DNA of 36,953 bases from JACKCP01 sp034007295 (GTDB taxonomy: Bacteria; Desulfobacterota; Desulfobacteria; Desulfobacterales; JACKCP01), in NCBI GenBank assembly GCA_034007295.1, contig JAVERC010000035.1:1-36953 (forward strand), in the 5' to 3' direction. Below, in pieces: positions 7,863 to 15,591 of this stretch (the first letter of the stretch is position 1; every line of letters starts with the position of its first letter). The notes under the pieces are model-generated. The model saw only the letters and a list, made by a program, of their open reading frames with translations, was not told the DNA's origin and made no database searches. A program made the translations under genes and the position numbers.

Positions 7863-10823
7863 GTGGGAAAAATAAAATATTCTTTTTATCTATTATTTTT
7901 GGTTTATATGATTTTTTTAGAACCGGCGTATTCTAATGATGATATATCTAATCTTCTCAGAATTGACATTGGAAGAATCACTCATAAAACATATAATAAT
8001 ATACTTCCGTCAATTTACATTACCAGAAATCTTGATTTTCTTAATCCGGCTGTTTCTTCTCCATCTGAAGTCCTTCAATTTCGGGCTTCTGGTGAAAATA
8101 GGAATATCCAATGCAATAATAACTACGTCACATGGATAATCCCAGGCACATCTCTACAAAACAAAATTAAATGTAACATCGCTGACGTAGATAAAAATTT
8201 GATTAGTGTTTCTTTTAATTTTGTTTACAGAGATGAAAATTCCCCACACAAACAGAGGCCAAGTGCATCTTTTGCAGACCTTCTAGGTACGAGTTTTTCC
8301 AATCCTTCTTGTGAGTCCAATTTAAATGCAACCGCTTGTAAATGGGAACAAAAAGTTGAAGATAGCTGGTTTGTTTTTACCCAAATCAAAGTGGACGAAC
8401 AGCCCATCTTACTTGGTAATAGGTCAGATCAAGCACCTGAGCCAGTTGACAATTTTTGTGGTGAAGACAGCAATAAAAATGGAATTCTCGATCCTTGGGA
8501 ATTCTCTCTATGTCTCAAAGATGGCAACAATAGTTTTTTTTGTACACACGATAATGTAGAATGTGCTGAAATAACATCAAATCCTATTTGTCTTTTTGGT
8601 GGAACGTTTGATTCTCCAAATGATAGGTGCAAACACCCTTTAATCTCTGTGACATGCCCTATGCCAAGCCCTTTTGTCTATAACCAAGGAGTAGAAAAAT
8701 GTTTTCGCGACCCCATTTGTCCAGGCGGTGGTCTGTTCAAACCACAGTCAAACACCTGTAATATCTCCTTGACGAATGCCGATTGCCCTGATGGTTTTTT
8801 TTATGATTCTGAACAATCCAGTTGCATTATGAGTTCTGTTTGTCCCGTTGGAACAGTTTTTAACAATGCAACGAAACAATGCGAAGGCTCCCCCACCGAT
8901 TCCTGCTACTCTCCCTATTCACAGAGTGGAAATCTTTGCCGAGCGAACTTCTCATGCCCCTCTGAATCAAGCTACAACACAAATATTAAGCGTTGTGTAA
9001 AATCTGCTGTCAAAACATGTCCATCTGGAACAACATTGATAGATAATGTGTGCCGCTCTACGCCATTATGTCCTTCAGGAAGTACATATAGCTTTATTAA
9101 TAGAAGATGTGAAAAATCAATAATTATAAGTGAAAAAGAATTCACTGGTAGATGTTACTATACAATTAAAATAAATGAGTCTGAACTGAGAGAATTTGGA
9201 GATCATGATGAATTTTACAGTGGACCAATAATGCCACGCGGTAATGGTGCTTATGATGCTGTTTTTGGTAAAATGAATAATTGCATATTAAACGTGGTCC
9301 GAAAATTGATTCAAGGAAGTAGTGAGTGGACTACAGAAACACACAATTTAGGACCAGGTGAAAAAATCACAATTACTATTTGGACTGGCTGGATTGGTTC
9401 TTATGCTGCTAGGTATGATTTTTATAATCACGGGCAAGTATTATCTTGTCCCTCTGGAAGTATAGAAGAAAATGGTCAATGTATTCATAATTGCATTTCA
9501 GGTTTTCACCGAGTTGGGTCTCTTTGTATTGCCAACCCTACGTGTCCATCAGGTACTACCTTAAATTCTACCTCTGGATATTGTGAAAGAAGTCTAAGTA
9601 TTTCATGTGAAACGGGTTTTACTTATTCATCGGTGAGTGACGCATGTATAAAAACACCTGATTGTCCAACGATGATAGAGAATATCACAGGATCATTTAA
9701 TGAAGTCACAGAGCAATGTGAGGCTATTTTTTCAAAAACTTGTCCCGCAGGTTTATATGGCAATGGAACACCCCCTACATTGTGCTTTACAGAACAAGTA
9801 TGTTCAATCGGCGTATATCGTTCAGATTCTAACAGTTGCGCCATTGCTGGTTCTGATTTTTGTCCTTCTGGCTATCCATTCCATGATAGTTCAAATGAAT
9901 GCATCAAGCCTCAACCTGATTGCCCACATCCAGCACAGTATGACAGCGGTTTAAAAAAATGCGTTGATCCGAGAGATCCTATTTACGCTTGTCCAACCAC
10001 GTATTCATACAATCCGACATTTAAAGATTGTTCGACGTATCCTATTTGTGAAGGTGGAGCTTATAGGCCTCTTACAAAAGACTGTTGGGATAACAGTTGG
10101 GCATGTCCTTATGGGCAAGATAGGCCCTGTGTTCCATTTCAAGGGAAACAACAATGCAGCAAATTTGATTGTATAAATCTTAATTCATCGACACCGATAG
10201 GAACCCCGGATGGTGCAAATGACAAAAAGGATGATGGACAAATAGACGATTCAGGAGATTGCCTGGGACAAATCTATATTTATAACGGTCAGGATAATAG
10301 ATGTCGCAGTGGTGGCATTACGCTGACAGGAGGTTCTTGTTGCAAAGAGGATGATTATGCCATGGGACTTTTAAAATGTACGCCTTCAGAGGTATCGCTT
10401 ATGAAAGTACGCAATAACGGTGTTTGCCATGAAATTGGAGAATACTGCTCAAAAGAAATCAATTTAATGTTCGGAAAAGTGTGTGTTGAAAAATCAAGAA
10501 GATTTTGCTGTTTCAATTCAAAACTTGCTCGCATCATTCACCAACAAGGCCGTTCACAAATTGATGGCCTGGATTGGGGGACAGCAGACTCTCCGAATTG
10601 TCGTGGATTTACCCCAGAAGAGTTTGAAAAACTTAATTTTAATGAGATTGATCTGGCAGAATTTATCAAAGATATTGAAGTAAAAGAGATGGATTCTTCA
10701 GTAATTCAGGATACGCTCACAGATTCTTTTAACAAAAAAGATCCGGGGAAATGGCAAGACCCGATAGGTGCAGGCTCTGAAAAGGTAGATGAACTTTACT
10801 ATTCTGTTCCTTTGCCTGATTGA
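7863..10823 (+). CDS. traN: TraN, mating-pair stabilisation outer-membrane protein, very large
   Basis: 986 aa from GTG 7863 with GGAAGG seven bases upstream; F TraN is ~600. A signal peptide ends near EPAYS. I count 65 cysteines. Residues ~205-730 are a run of short Cys repeats of the form 'CP.G..y......C'. These are interrupted at ~426-522 by a Cys-poor insert (RCYYTIKINESELREFGDH to YAARYDFYNHGQVLSC). The C-terminal ~180 residues are the diagnostic TraN end: GGSCCKEDDYAMGLLKC, HEIGEYCS, RFCCFNSKLARIIHQQGRSQ and NCRGFTPEEFEKL. TraN sits in the donor outer membrane and, in enterobacterial plasmids, contacts recipient porins through a variable tip. The insert may be that tip here (inference). 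An IS-like relic lies directly after the gene. Confidence 0.93.
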   Translation: MGKIKYSFYLLFLVYMIFLEPAYSNDDISNLLRIDIGRITHKTYNNILPSIYITRNLDFLNPAVSSPSEVLQFRASGENRNIQCNNNYVTWIIPGTSLQNKIKCNIADVDKNLISVSFNFVYRDENSPHKQRPSASFADLLGTSFSNPSCESNLNATACKWEQKVEDSWFVFTQIKVDEQPILLGNRSDQAPEPVDNFCGEDSNKNGILDPWEFSLCLKDGNNSFFCTHDNVECAEITSNPICLFGGTFDSPNDRCKHPLISVTCPMPSPFVYNQGVEKCFRDPICPGGGLFKPQSNTCNISLTNADCPDGFFYDSEQSSCIMSSVCPVGTVFNNATKQCEGSPTDSCYSPYSQSGNLCRANFSCPSESSYNTNIKRCVKSAVKTCPSGTTLIDNVCRSTPLCPSGSTYSFINRRCEKSIIISEKEFTGRCYYTIKINESELREFGDHDEFYSGPIMPRGNGAYDAVFGKMNNCILNVVRKLIQGSSEWTTETHNLGPGEKITITIWTGWIGSYAARYDFYNHGQVLSCPSGSIEENGQCIHNCISGFHRVGSLCIANPTCPSGTTLNSTSGYCERSLSISCETGFTYSSVSDACIKTPDCPTMIENITGSFNEVTEQCEAIFSKTCPAGLYGNGTPPTLCFTEQVCSIGVYRSDSNSCAIAGSDFCPSGYPFHDSSNECIKPQPDCPHPAQYDSGLKKCVDPRDPIYACPTTYSYNPTFKDCSTYPICEGGAYRPLTKDCWDNSWACPYGQDRPCVPFQGKQQCSKFDCINLNSSTPIGTPDGANDKKDDGQIDDSGDCLGQIYIYNGQDNRCRSGGITLTGGSCCKEDDYAMGLLKCTPSEVSLMKVRNNGVCHEIGEYCSKEINLMFGKVCVEKSRRFCCFNSKLARIIHQQGRSQIDGLDWGTADSPNCRGFTPEEFEKLNFNEIDLAEFIKDIEVKEMDSSVIQDTLTDSFNKKDPGKWQDPIGAGSEKVDELYYSVPLPD

Positions 10824-10837
10824 GCCTGTATCAATTT

Positions 10838-10896
10838 AAAACCAGGGGCTTACCTAAAGTCGCCGAAAAGCCCTTGGCTTTAACTGTGGGGAGTTC
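10838..10896 (+). mobile_element. IS200/IS605-type right-end / omega-RNA-like relic, copy 2
   Basis: CGCCGAAAAGCCCTTGGCTT then TAACTGTGGGGAG (10861-10892) matches the right-end pattern. A second pairing, CCAGGGGCTT (10841-10850) with AAGCCCTTGG (10867-10876), gives a 10-bp hairpin with one wobble pair. The relic fills the gap between traN and the next gene. No tnpB lies just upstream, so only the end remains. Confidence 0.55.
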
Positions 10897-10936
10897 AGAA
10901 CGGGTCCAGATTTTTCATGAAAAAGAGGATTTTGCG

Positions 10937-12622
10937 ATGCTTAAAAAACAAATAAAATGTTTTTTTGTGGGAGGTTTTCTTTTCTTTTATTTGTCCTTTG
11001 CGGTAATAGCAAATCCACAAAAACCTCATTACCAGGATGGCACAAACAAAGCTTCCGAAATTGCAGCTCCTATGAATAATCCGCAAGGACTAAACGAGAC
11101 AATATTTCAGCCTATGCTTTCTGACGAAAAAAACATGAAAAGCTTTGGCGGTACAGCGCAAAATCCCGCAGTAGAGTTTTCAGCAAACATTTCCCCGATA
11201 GCTACCAAGAGTTTTTTGCATATTTTCATTCAGCCATCACCGACCAAGGACATTCAACATCTTGCAGTAAAACTTGATACTACGATGGATGGAAATTACG
11301 ATAAAGCTTATACGGTATCGGATACAATTTCTGGCCTCTGTTCCAATGGATTTATAAAGTGTAGTCCTGGGACATGGAATAACTGTTCTTTTTTCCGTTG
11401 GGAAGCAGATGAAAACTTAAATATTTATGGCGTTAATGTTGGAAGTTTCCCCAGCGTAGTAGGACGCCATAATATTCCATTGGATCAAAAAGTATCAAAT
11501 TGTTTTTGCATAAATAACAGTTGTTCAGGAAACATTTCGTGGCAAAATAAGCAAAATCTACTCCAAACTATCGGGAATGGAATTCTTGAAGCTTTGAATA
11601 AAAAGACATCCAAATTTTCCGTAACAAATTCAGTTTCTGATGAATTTTCGATAGAATATATGGGGGTTAAAACAACACACACTGTAGAGCAGTCTGGCAC
11701 TGCTATTTCTGAATATACATCTGGACCCTCTAATCCTGAAAAATACTATCAAAACAATTTACAAGGCGCTGGCGAAGATGAAATGGTGCGACAATCTCAA
11801 AATACAAAATCACCTTATCACCGCTCTTATTCTGCGATGGCAAATGTCACCCATCCGAAAATGACTGTTGGCTGCGTAGAAAAAACGACTATAGAATTTT
11901 CAGGTTCTACACCATATGCAAAGCGGACAGAAAATTGTAGCGAACTTGACGTTACAAACTGTTCGCCATATTCAATAACAATCTGCAATTATTTCAACGG
12001 TGATTGCATAGATATGCTTCAATACGGTAAGCCAACAGGGTTTAATCCGATACCAAGCACAATAGATTATAATAACTGGAATTTTACCGCTAATGGATCT
12101 CAGATTATTGCTGAAGATTTTAATGATCTTGAACCAGGGGAGTATCCCACCCCCACCCCAATTTTAAGCGGACCTGACCTCTGGTGGAACGTCCAGCGAG
12201 AATATCAGTGCAGAACAGCGCCACATGATTTCTCAGGCGCTAATCAGACGGAGCATGAAGTAGACACCTCTCTTAAAATGGTCGGCACAGAATCGTTCTC
12301 ATACGGACACAGGGGTATTTCTTATTCTGGTCAAATGCCCTACACAGAACGACCAGACCAAACTTGTGATCCTGTTTGCAAGGTACGCCTCACAGTTGCT
12401 CATAGCGCTGTGGCTTCTGACGGATCAGGCGTATGGGATGGGAACACAAATAATTTTTCAGACGAAGACTTTTATAAAACGTGTATTGCTAATCAATGCC
12501 CGCTAGATACCGGAGAAAGCTTAATTCTTGATTGTGGTTGCCATAATGCTTTTGCAGAAGCTATGTCTGCGGTTGCAATTATTGAAGCAATGTCAAAAGA
12601 TTTTATATGCAGTTCAAATTGA
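10937..12622 (+). CDS. Secreted Cys-containing conjugation-associated protein, TraN-like in style
   Basis: 561 aa from ATG 10937 (AAGAGGA upstream). The frame is open further upstream but runs through the IS-like relic. Signal peptide: KKQIKCFFVGGFLFFYLSF then AVIANPQ. It has about 20 cysteines in the mature part, among them CFCINNSC, CSELDVTNCSPYSITIC, VQREYQC, CDPVC and a C-terminal LDCGCHNAF. The style recalls the N-terminal regions of SXT-type TraN proteins (for example a 'W..qreYqC' strand), but I cannot assign a family. Its position after traN, export signal and cysteines suggest a surface or periplasmic mating protein. Its last codons abut a tnpB remnant, so the C-terminus may have been cut or replaced. 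Confidence 0.68.
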   Translation: MLKKQIKCFFVGGFLFFYLSFAVIANPQKPHYQDGTNKASEIAAPMNNPQGLNETIFQPMLSDEKNMKSFGGTAQNPAVEFSANISPIATKSFLHIFIQPSPTKDIQHLAVKLDTTMDGNYDKAYTVSDTISGLCSNGFIKCSPGTWNNCSFFRWEADENLNIYGVNVGSFPSVVGRHNIPLDQKVSNCFCINNSCSGNISWQNKQNLLQTIGNGILEALNKKTSKFSVTNSVSDEFSIEYMGVKTTHTVEQSGTAISEYTSGPSNPEKYYQNNLQGAGEDEMVRQSQNTKSPYHRSYSAMANVTHPKMTVGCVEKTTIEFSGSTPYAKRTENCSELDVTNCSPYSITICNYFNGDCIDMLQYGKPTGFNPIPSTIDYNNWNFTANGSQIIAEDFNDLEPGEYPTPTPILSGPDLWWNVQREYQCRTAPHDFSGANQTEHEVDTSLKMVGTESFSYGHRGISYSGQMPYTERPDQTCDPVCKVRLTVAHSAVASDGSGVWDGNTNNFSDEDFYKTCIANQCPLDTGESLILDCGCHNAFAEAMSAVAIIEAMSKDFICSSN

Positions 12623-12790
12623 AAGGAAAAAAGATCCGAATTCCGCTTCCTGGCTGGGTGAGAATGCGGGAAAAACTCCGCTTCACCGGAAAAATCATGT
12701 CCGCCACCGTCTCCCGTGCGGCGGCCAGCCGAATGTCAAGGCGTATCCGCACTGGCAAGCCTTTCTACGTGAGAAAAGCGTCCATTAACA
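12607..12790 (+). pseudogene. tnpB: tnpB (IS200/IS605 accessory nuclease) remnant, frameshifted
   Basis: The frame from 12607 encodes KKIRIPLPGWVRMREKL then RFTGKIMSATVSRAA. This is the hallmark TnpB stretch just before the 'DRWFVSI' strand. A second frame from 12731 encodes ECQGVSALASLST followed, after another shift, by EK. That matches the RuvC-I box 'GIDQGVSALATLSTGEK', with the catalytic Asp replaced. The linking strand is deleted and at least two shifts break it, so only ~60 codons of a ~400-codon gene remain. No tnpA or intact ends are nearby. Confidence 0.8.
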
Positions 12791-13155
12791 CCAGGAAAAA
12801 TATTGACATCCTGACCCTTCTCTGCTCCTTTTAATTTTGCATCCAGGTCATAGGGTCTGGATGCTCTTATGCTTATTTTAGGCTTTTGGAGATTTTCTCC
12901 ATATGCCTGATCCTTCCATTTTGCAATAAGAGAAGAATTTTCTGTGTTTCGCGGTTTTTTTAAGGTTTCGACCTTGACCATCACTGCACCTACCGTTCTG
13001 CCAGACCTACCCAAATCTACCCATAGGTAGCTTTGGCGCTGACTTCCTGCTTCATAGAGACTGCCCAGAGGAACGGCTTGGTTTTTGCCAATAAAACTCC
13101 CCATGGTGAGGAGTTTTACGCCGATGAGGCAACCGCATACTCCTCCAGGTCTCAC
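12736..13155 (-). CDS. Zinc-ribbon-like hypothetical protein, N- and C-terminus doubtful
   Basis: 139 aa if started at GTG 13155, but the same frame stays open ~25 codons upstream and there encodes CEACGEIVRPGGVCGC, a C-x2-C...C-x-C zinc-ribbon-like cluster spanning that GTG. No ATG, GTG or TTG exists upstream in frame, so the true start is missing or unusual. The middle part (SYLWVDLGRSGRTVGAVMVK, then a charged IAKWKDQAYG region) resembles a small domain I do not recognise. The last ~17 residues are antisense to the tnpB remnant, so the natural C-terminus was probably lost. I treat it as a possibly broken gene. Confidence 0.4.
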   Translation of the reverse strand: MRPGGVCGCLIGVKLLTMGSFIGKNQAVPLGSLYEAGSQRQSYLWVDLGRSGRTVGAVMVKVETLKKPRNTENSSLIAKWKDQAYGENLQKPKISIRASRPYDLDAKLKGAEKGQDVNIFPGVNGRFSHVERLASADTP

Positions 13156-13298
13156 AATCTCTCCGCAGGCTTCACATTCGGCGGAACTCGCCGTAGAAGC
13201 GAATGCTCGGTGTTTTTTTAACAGATACCTTGTGTTGTGTAAAGTGCATGAGGCATACCTAAATTAAATACAAATGATTAGATTTAGTTATTTTTATT

Positions 13299-13778
13299 TT
13301 AAACAGTCGCAACCCATGCCCTCGCAAAAACGTCTCCCTTGCGGGTTTTTGCGCTTCGTGGAATTCCAGGGTGCAATTTTTTTATATACTCTCCCCGATC
13401 CTTATGGAGTTTTTTGCGTAATACATCATAGGCATATGCAGCGACTTCAGGATCACTACCATAGCCAACAAAACGAAGATTATTTTTCCATTCACCCATA
13501 ACCATCCGGGCTTCTTTAATGGCCTCACAACCAAAAACGCCACACATAACCCGTGCCAAATATTCCATATGCGCTGGTATACTACGTGTAGCCGTAGGCT
13601 CAGACATGCAACTTTGCACCTCTGATAATACAACATTCTCCTGTGTTATACCATGCCGAGACATTAAATCGTGCGCTTTTGCGAGTGCAGAAGCAGCCTC
13701 TGCGGTATTATCAGAGGCCGACAATGCCAGACATTTTTTTATTTTTCTGAGTATATCGAGAGAAAAGGCTGCTTCCAT
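13299..13778 (-). CDS. DUF2786-family protein, apparently shortened at the C-terminus
   Basis: 159 aa from ATG 13778, which has GGAGAGG eight bases upstream; an ATG ten codons earlier has none. Residues ~7-45 are the DUF2786 domain (ILRKIKKCLALSASDNTAEA, then ALAKAHDLMSRHGI). The second half is the associated domain common in phage and plasmid homologues: HMEYLARVMCGVFGCEA, NNLRFVGYGSDPEVAAYAYD, KDRGEYIKKLHPG, RKGDVFARAWVATV. Family members usually continue beyond 'AWVA.v'; here the frame stops at once, into AT-rich sequence next to the tnpB scar. The function of the family is unknown. The IHF-like gene lies just upstream. Confidence 0.78.
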   Translation of the reverse strand: MEAAFSLDILRKIKKCLALSASDNTAEAASALAKAHDLMSRHGITQENVVLSEVQSCMSEPTATRSIPAHMEYLARVMCGVFGCEAIKEARMVMGEWKNNLRFVGYGSDPEVAAYAYDVLRKKLHKDRGEYIKKLHPGIPRSAKTRKGDVFARAWVATV

Positions 13779-13813
13779 CCAAAAACCTCTCCAAGAATAC
13801 CCACACATGGGTT

Positions 13814-14107
13814 TTAAAGATTAACTTTTTTCCGAAGATTGTTAGAACATTTGAATGTAACAACTCTTCTCTGTTCAAGAATCATGGTGTCTCCGGTAGC
13901 AGGATTTCGGCCTTTTCGTGCTTTTTTATCGTTTACTTCAAAAGAACCAAATCCAGAAACAAGCACTCTTTCACCATTTCCTAAAGTTTTTTTTATGATT
14001 TCCAAAAGAGTTTCAGTTACATGGACAGCTTTTTTTTGAGGATAATCAAGACGATAAGAAACATTTTCAATAATATCTTGTTTTGTGAGAGTCACCGTTG
14101 TCTCCAT
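13814..14107 (-). CDS. IHF/HU-family DNA-bending protein
   Basis: 97 aa from ATG 14107. The whole chain aligns with the family: TLTKQDIIENVSYRL, the dimer helix AVHVTETLLEIIKKTLGNGE, RVLVSGFGSFEV, and the DNA-intercalating arm KARKGRNPATGDTM followed by RRVVTFK. The Arg-Asn-Pro tip and the 'GFGSF' turn are intact. The N-terminus and arm are closest to the IHF-alpha style. It bends DNA and probably helps assemble the plasmid's own replication or transfer complexes. It follows the HD-domain gene by 17 bases, so it is probably in the same leftward operon. Confidence 0.92.
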   Translation of the reverse strand: METTVTLTKQDIIENVSYRLDYPQKKAVHVTETLLEIIKKTLGNGERVLVSGFGSFEVNDKKARKGRNPATGDTMILEQRRVVTFKCSNNLRKKVNL

Positions 14108-14124
14108 GTTTTTCGAGTTAAATG

Positions 14125-15501
14125 CTATCCTTTTTTTTTATTTTTTTGAGCAACTGGTTCAATTTTTCCAATTATATGTAAAATGCTCCCTTCTTTTCTT
14201 CTTTCTATTTCATTCCAGTCGTCGAATTTAAAAAAATCTTTATCAAAAACAGTATAATAAAGTCCAGAGAATAGAACTTTTTCATTTTTTGAAAAAATAT
14301 CAAACTCCATGCTGAAGTAAAGATCTTTTTTGTTTTTTAATTTTACATAAGGCAGATTCAGAAATGAATTTACTAAAGAAAAGTCATCTTCGTTACTTAG
14401 TATGCTTATATTAACAGCCTTGCTTTTTACCGCTATTTCTTTAATTGTTGCAGCAAGCCGCCTGGGAGCGATGTAAACATACTCTCCGAAAGAAAAAAAA
14501 GACGGAATAGGTCCATCAGTATTGCAATTCATATAAGAATGAACGAGCAAAAAAAAATCATCAAATTGAAGCCAAGATAAATCATACTGCTTGAACTGTC
14601 TTTTTATTGAAATTTTTTGCTTTGGAATGATATCTTTATCTTTACAATTTTCTACGATTTTAAGGCTTATATCTTCTTTGGAAGCATCTTTCTTATCACC
14701 TTGAAACATTTCCGTTTCCATCTGCCTAGCTTTACTGTCTGCGTCCTTCAATATCTTTAATACTGTTATGTTTTTTGCAGAAAAAAATTTATCATGATGC
14801 CCTTCAATGGCAGAAAGAACAGCATTTTTTTCTTCCAAAGATAAATTTTTTAAAATTTTTTCTTTTTCTATATAATCAACCCCTTTTGATGGATGTTCTT
14901 TTGATTTGTATTCTTCTCCTTCCCATAGATCCGGTATTTTTCCCACATCATGTAAGAGCGCAGCTATTGTTGCCAGGGAGGTATTAACAGATTTTTCATT
15001 TTTTAGAGTCTCAAGAACACAACAAGCAACATTAAGAAGATGTTTTTTTAAGGAAACTTTTTTTATTAAATCATATTCTTGACCATAAAACTTATCAGAC
15101 GGGAAAACGCTTTGGTAATCTGGAAGAGAATCAAGCCATAGCAAAATATCTCGAAAAACCTGATCGTGTCCTAAAGCAAAAATCCAATCAATATTTGGCA
15201 AATATGCATGATGCCAAAATTCCTGAAGATCATTGTCTTTAAGCGGAAAATACCATTTCAGTTCATTTTCAGGAATAAAATTGATTTCTTCTTCGTTGTC
15301 AGCATACCTGTTTCCCGTAGTTTTATTATTTTTTAAAAGAAAACCAGTCTTTATTCGTTCAAAGATTTTTCTTTTCCGCTTGTTTTCCTGAAAATATTTT
15401 AAATTGAAAAAAACAAATTTAGATATTCCAAGCAAACAAATACACCCATAAAAAACCATTGAAAAAAAAGAAAATTTTAAAATCCATTCAACTGATGGCA
15501 T
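14125..15501 (-). CDS. Membrane-anchored HD-domain protein; possible MOBH-type relaxase-like protein
   Basis: 458 aa from ATG 15501 with AAAGG seven bases upstream. One N-terminal membrane helix (~8-32) is followed by a basic stretch (KRKRK). The core holds an HD metal site: His154 in SLKKHLLNVA, His184-Asp185 in AALLHDVGK, His203, His235-His236 in AIEGHH, and Asp253/255 in LKDADSKAR. The C-terminal half (~310-458) is unassigned. Relaxases of the MOBH group (TraI of R27/SXT) carry an HD-type core with an 'LLHDIGK'-like motif and are encoded beside TraD and TraJ, as this is. The membrane anchor and short length are not typical. The alternative is a nucleotide phosphohydrolase. HD call firm; role open. 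Confidence 0.75.
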   Translation of the reverse strand: MPSVEWILKFSFFSMVFYGCICLLGISKFVFFNLKYFQENKRKRKIFERIKTGFLLKNNKTTGNRYADNEEEINFIPENELKWYFPLKDNDLQEFWHHAYLPNIDWIFALGHDQVFRDILLWLDSLPDYQSVFPSDKFYGQEYDLIKKVSLKKHLLNVACCVLETLKNEKSVNTSLATIAALLHDVGKIPDLWEGEEYKSKEHPSKGVDYIEKEKILKNLSLEEKNAVLSAIEGHHDKFFSAKNITVLKILKDADSKARQMETEMFQGDKKDASKEDISLKIVENCKDKDIIPKQKISIKRQFKQYDLSWLQFDDFFLLVHSYMNCNTDGPIPSFFSFGEYVYIAPRRLAATIKEIAVKSKAVNISILSNEDDFSLVNSFLNLPYVKLKNKKDLYFSMEFDIFSKNEKVLFSGLYYTVFDKDFFKFDDWNEIERRKEGSILHIIGKIEPVAQKNKKKG

Positions 15502-15591
15502 AAAAAACCTTTAATTACTAATAAGATCGAAACGCACTCGACAGGATATCTTCTGTTTCAGGCTAAATAACTAATGCTCAGGTCATTTTAT

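Noticed and set aside
10820..10936. Extended N-terminus of the TraN-like protein starting directly after traN
   Set aside because: The extra residues are translated IS-like relic, and ATG 10937 gives a signal peptide and ribosome site.
12528..12788. 86-codon rightward frame across the TraN-like end
   Set aside because: Out-of-frame shadow of the upstream gene and of the tnpB remnant.
13093..13117. AAAACTCC/GGAGTTTT inverted repeat as a regulatory site
   Set aside because: Short stem inside the zinc-ribbon frame with no flanking T-run.
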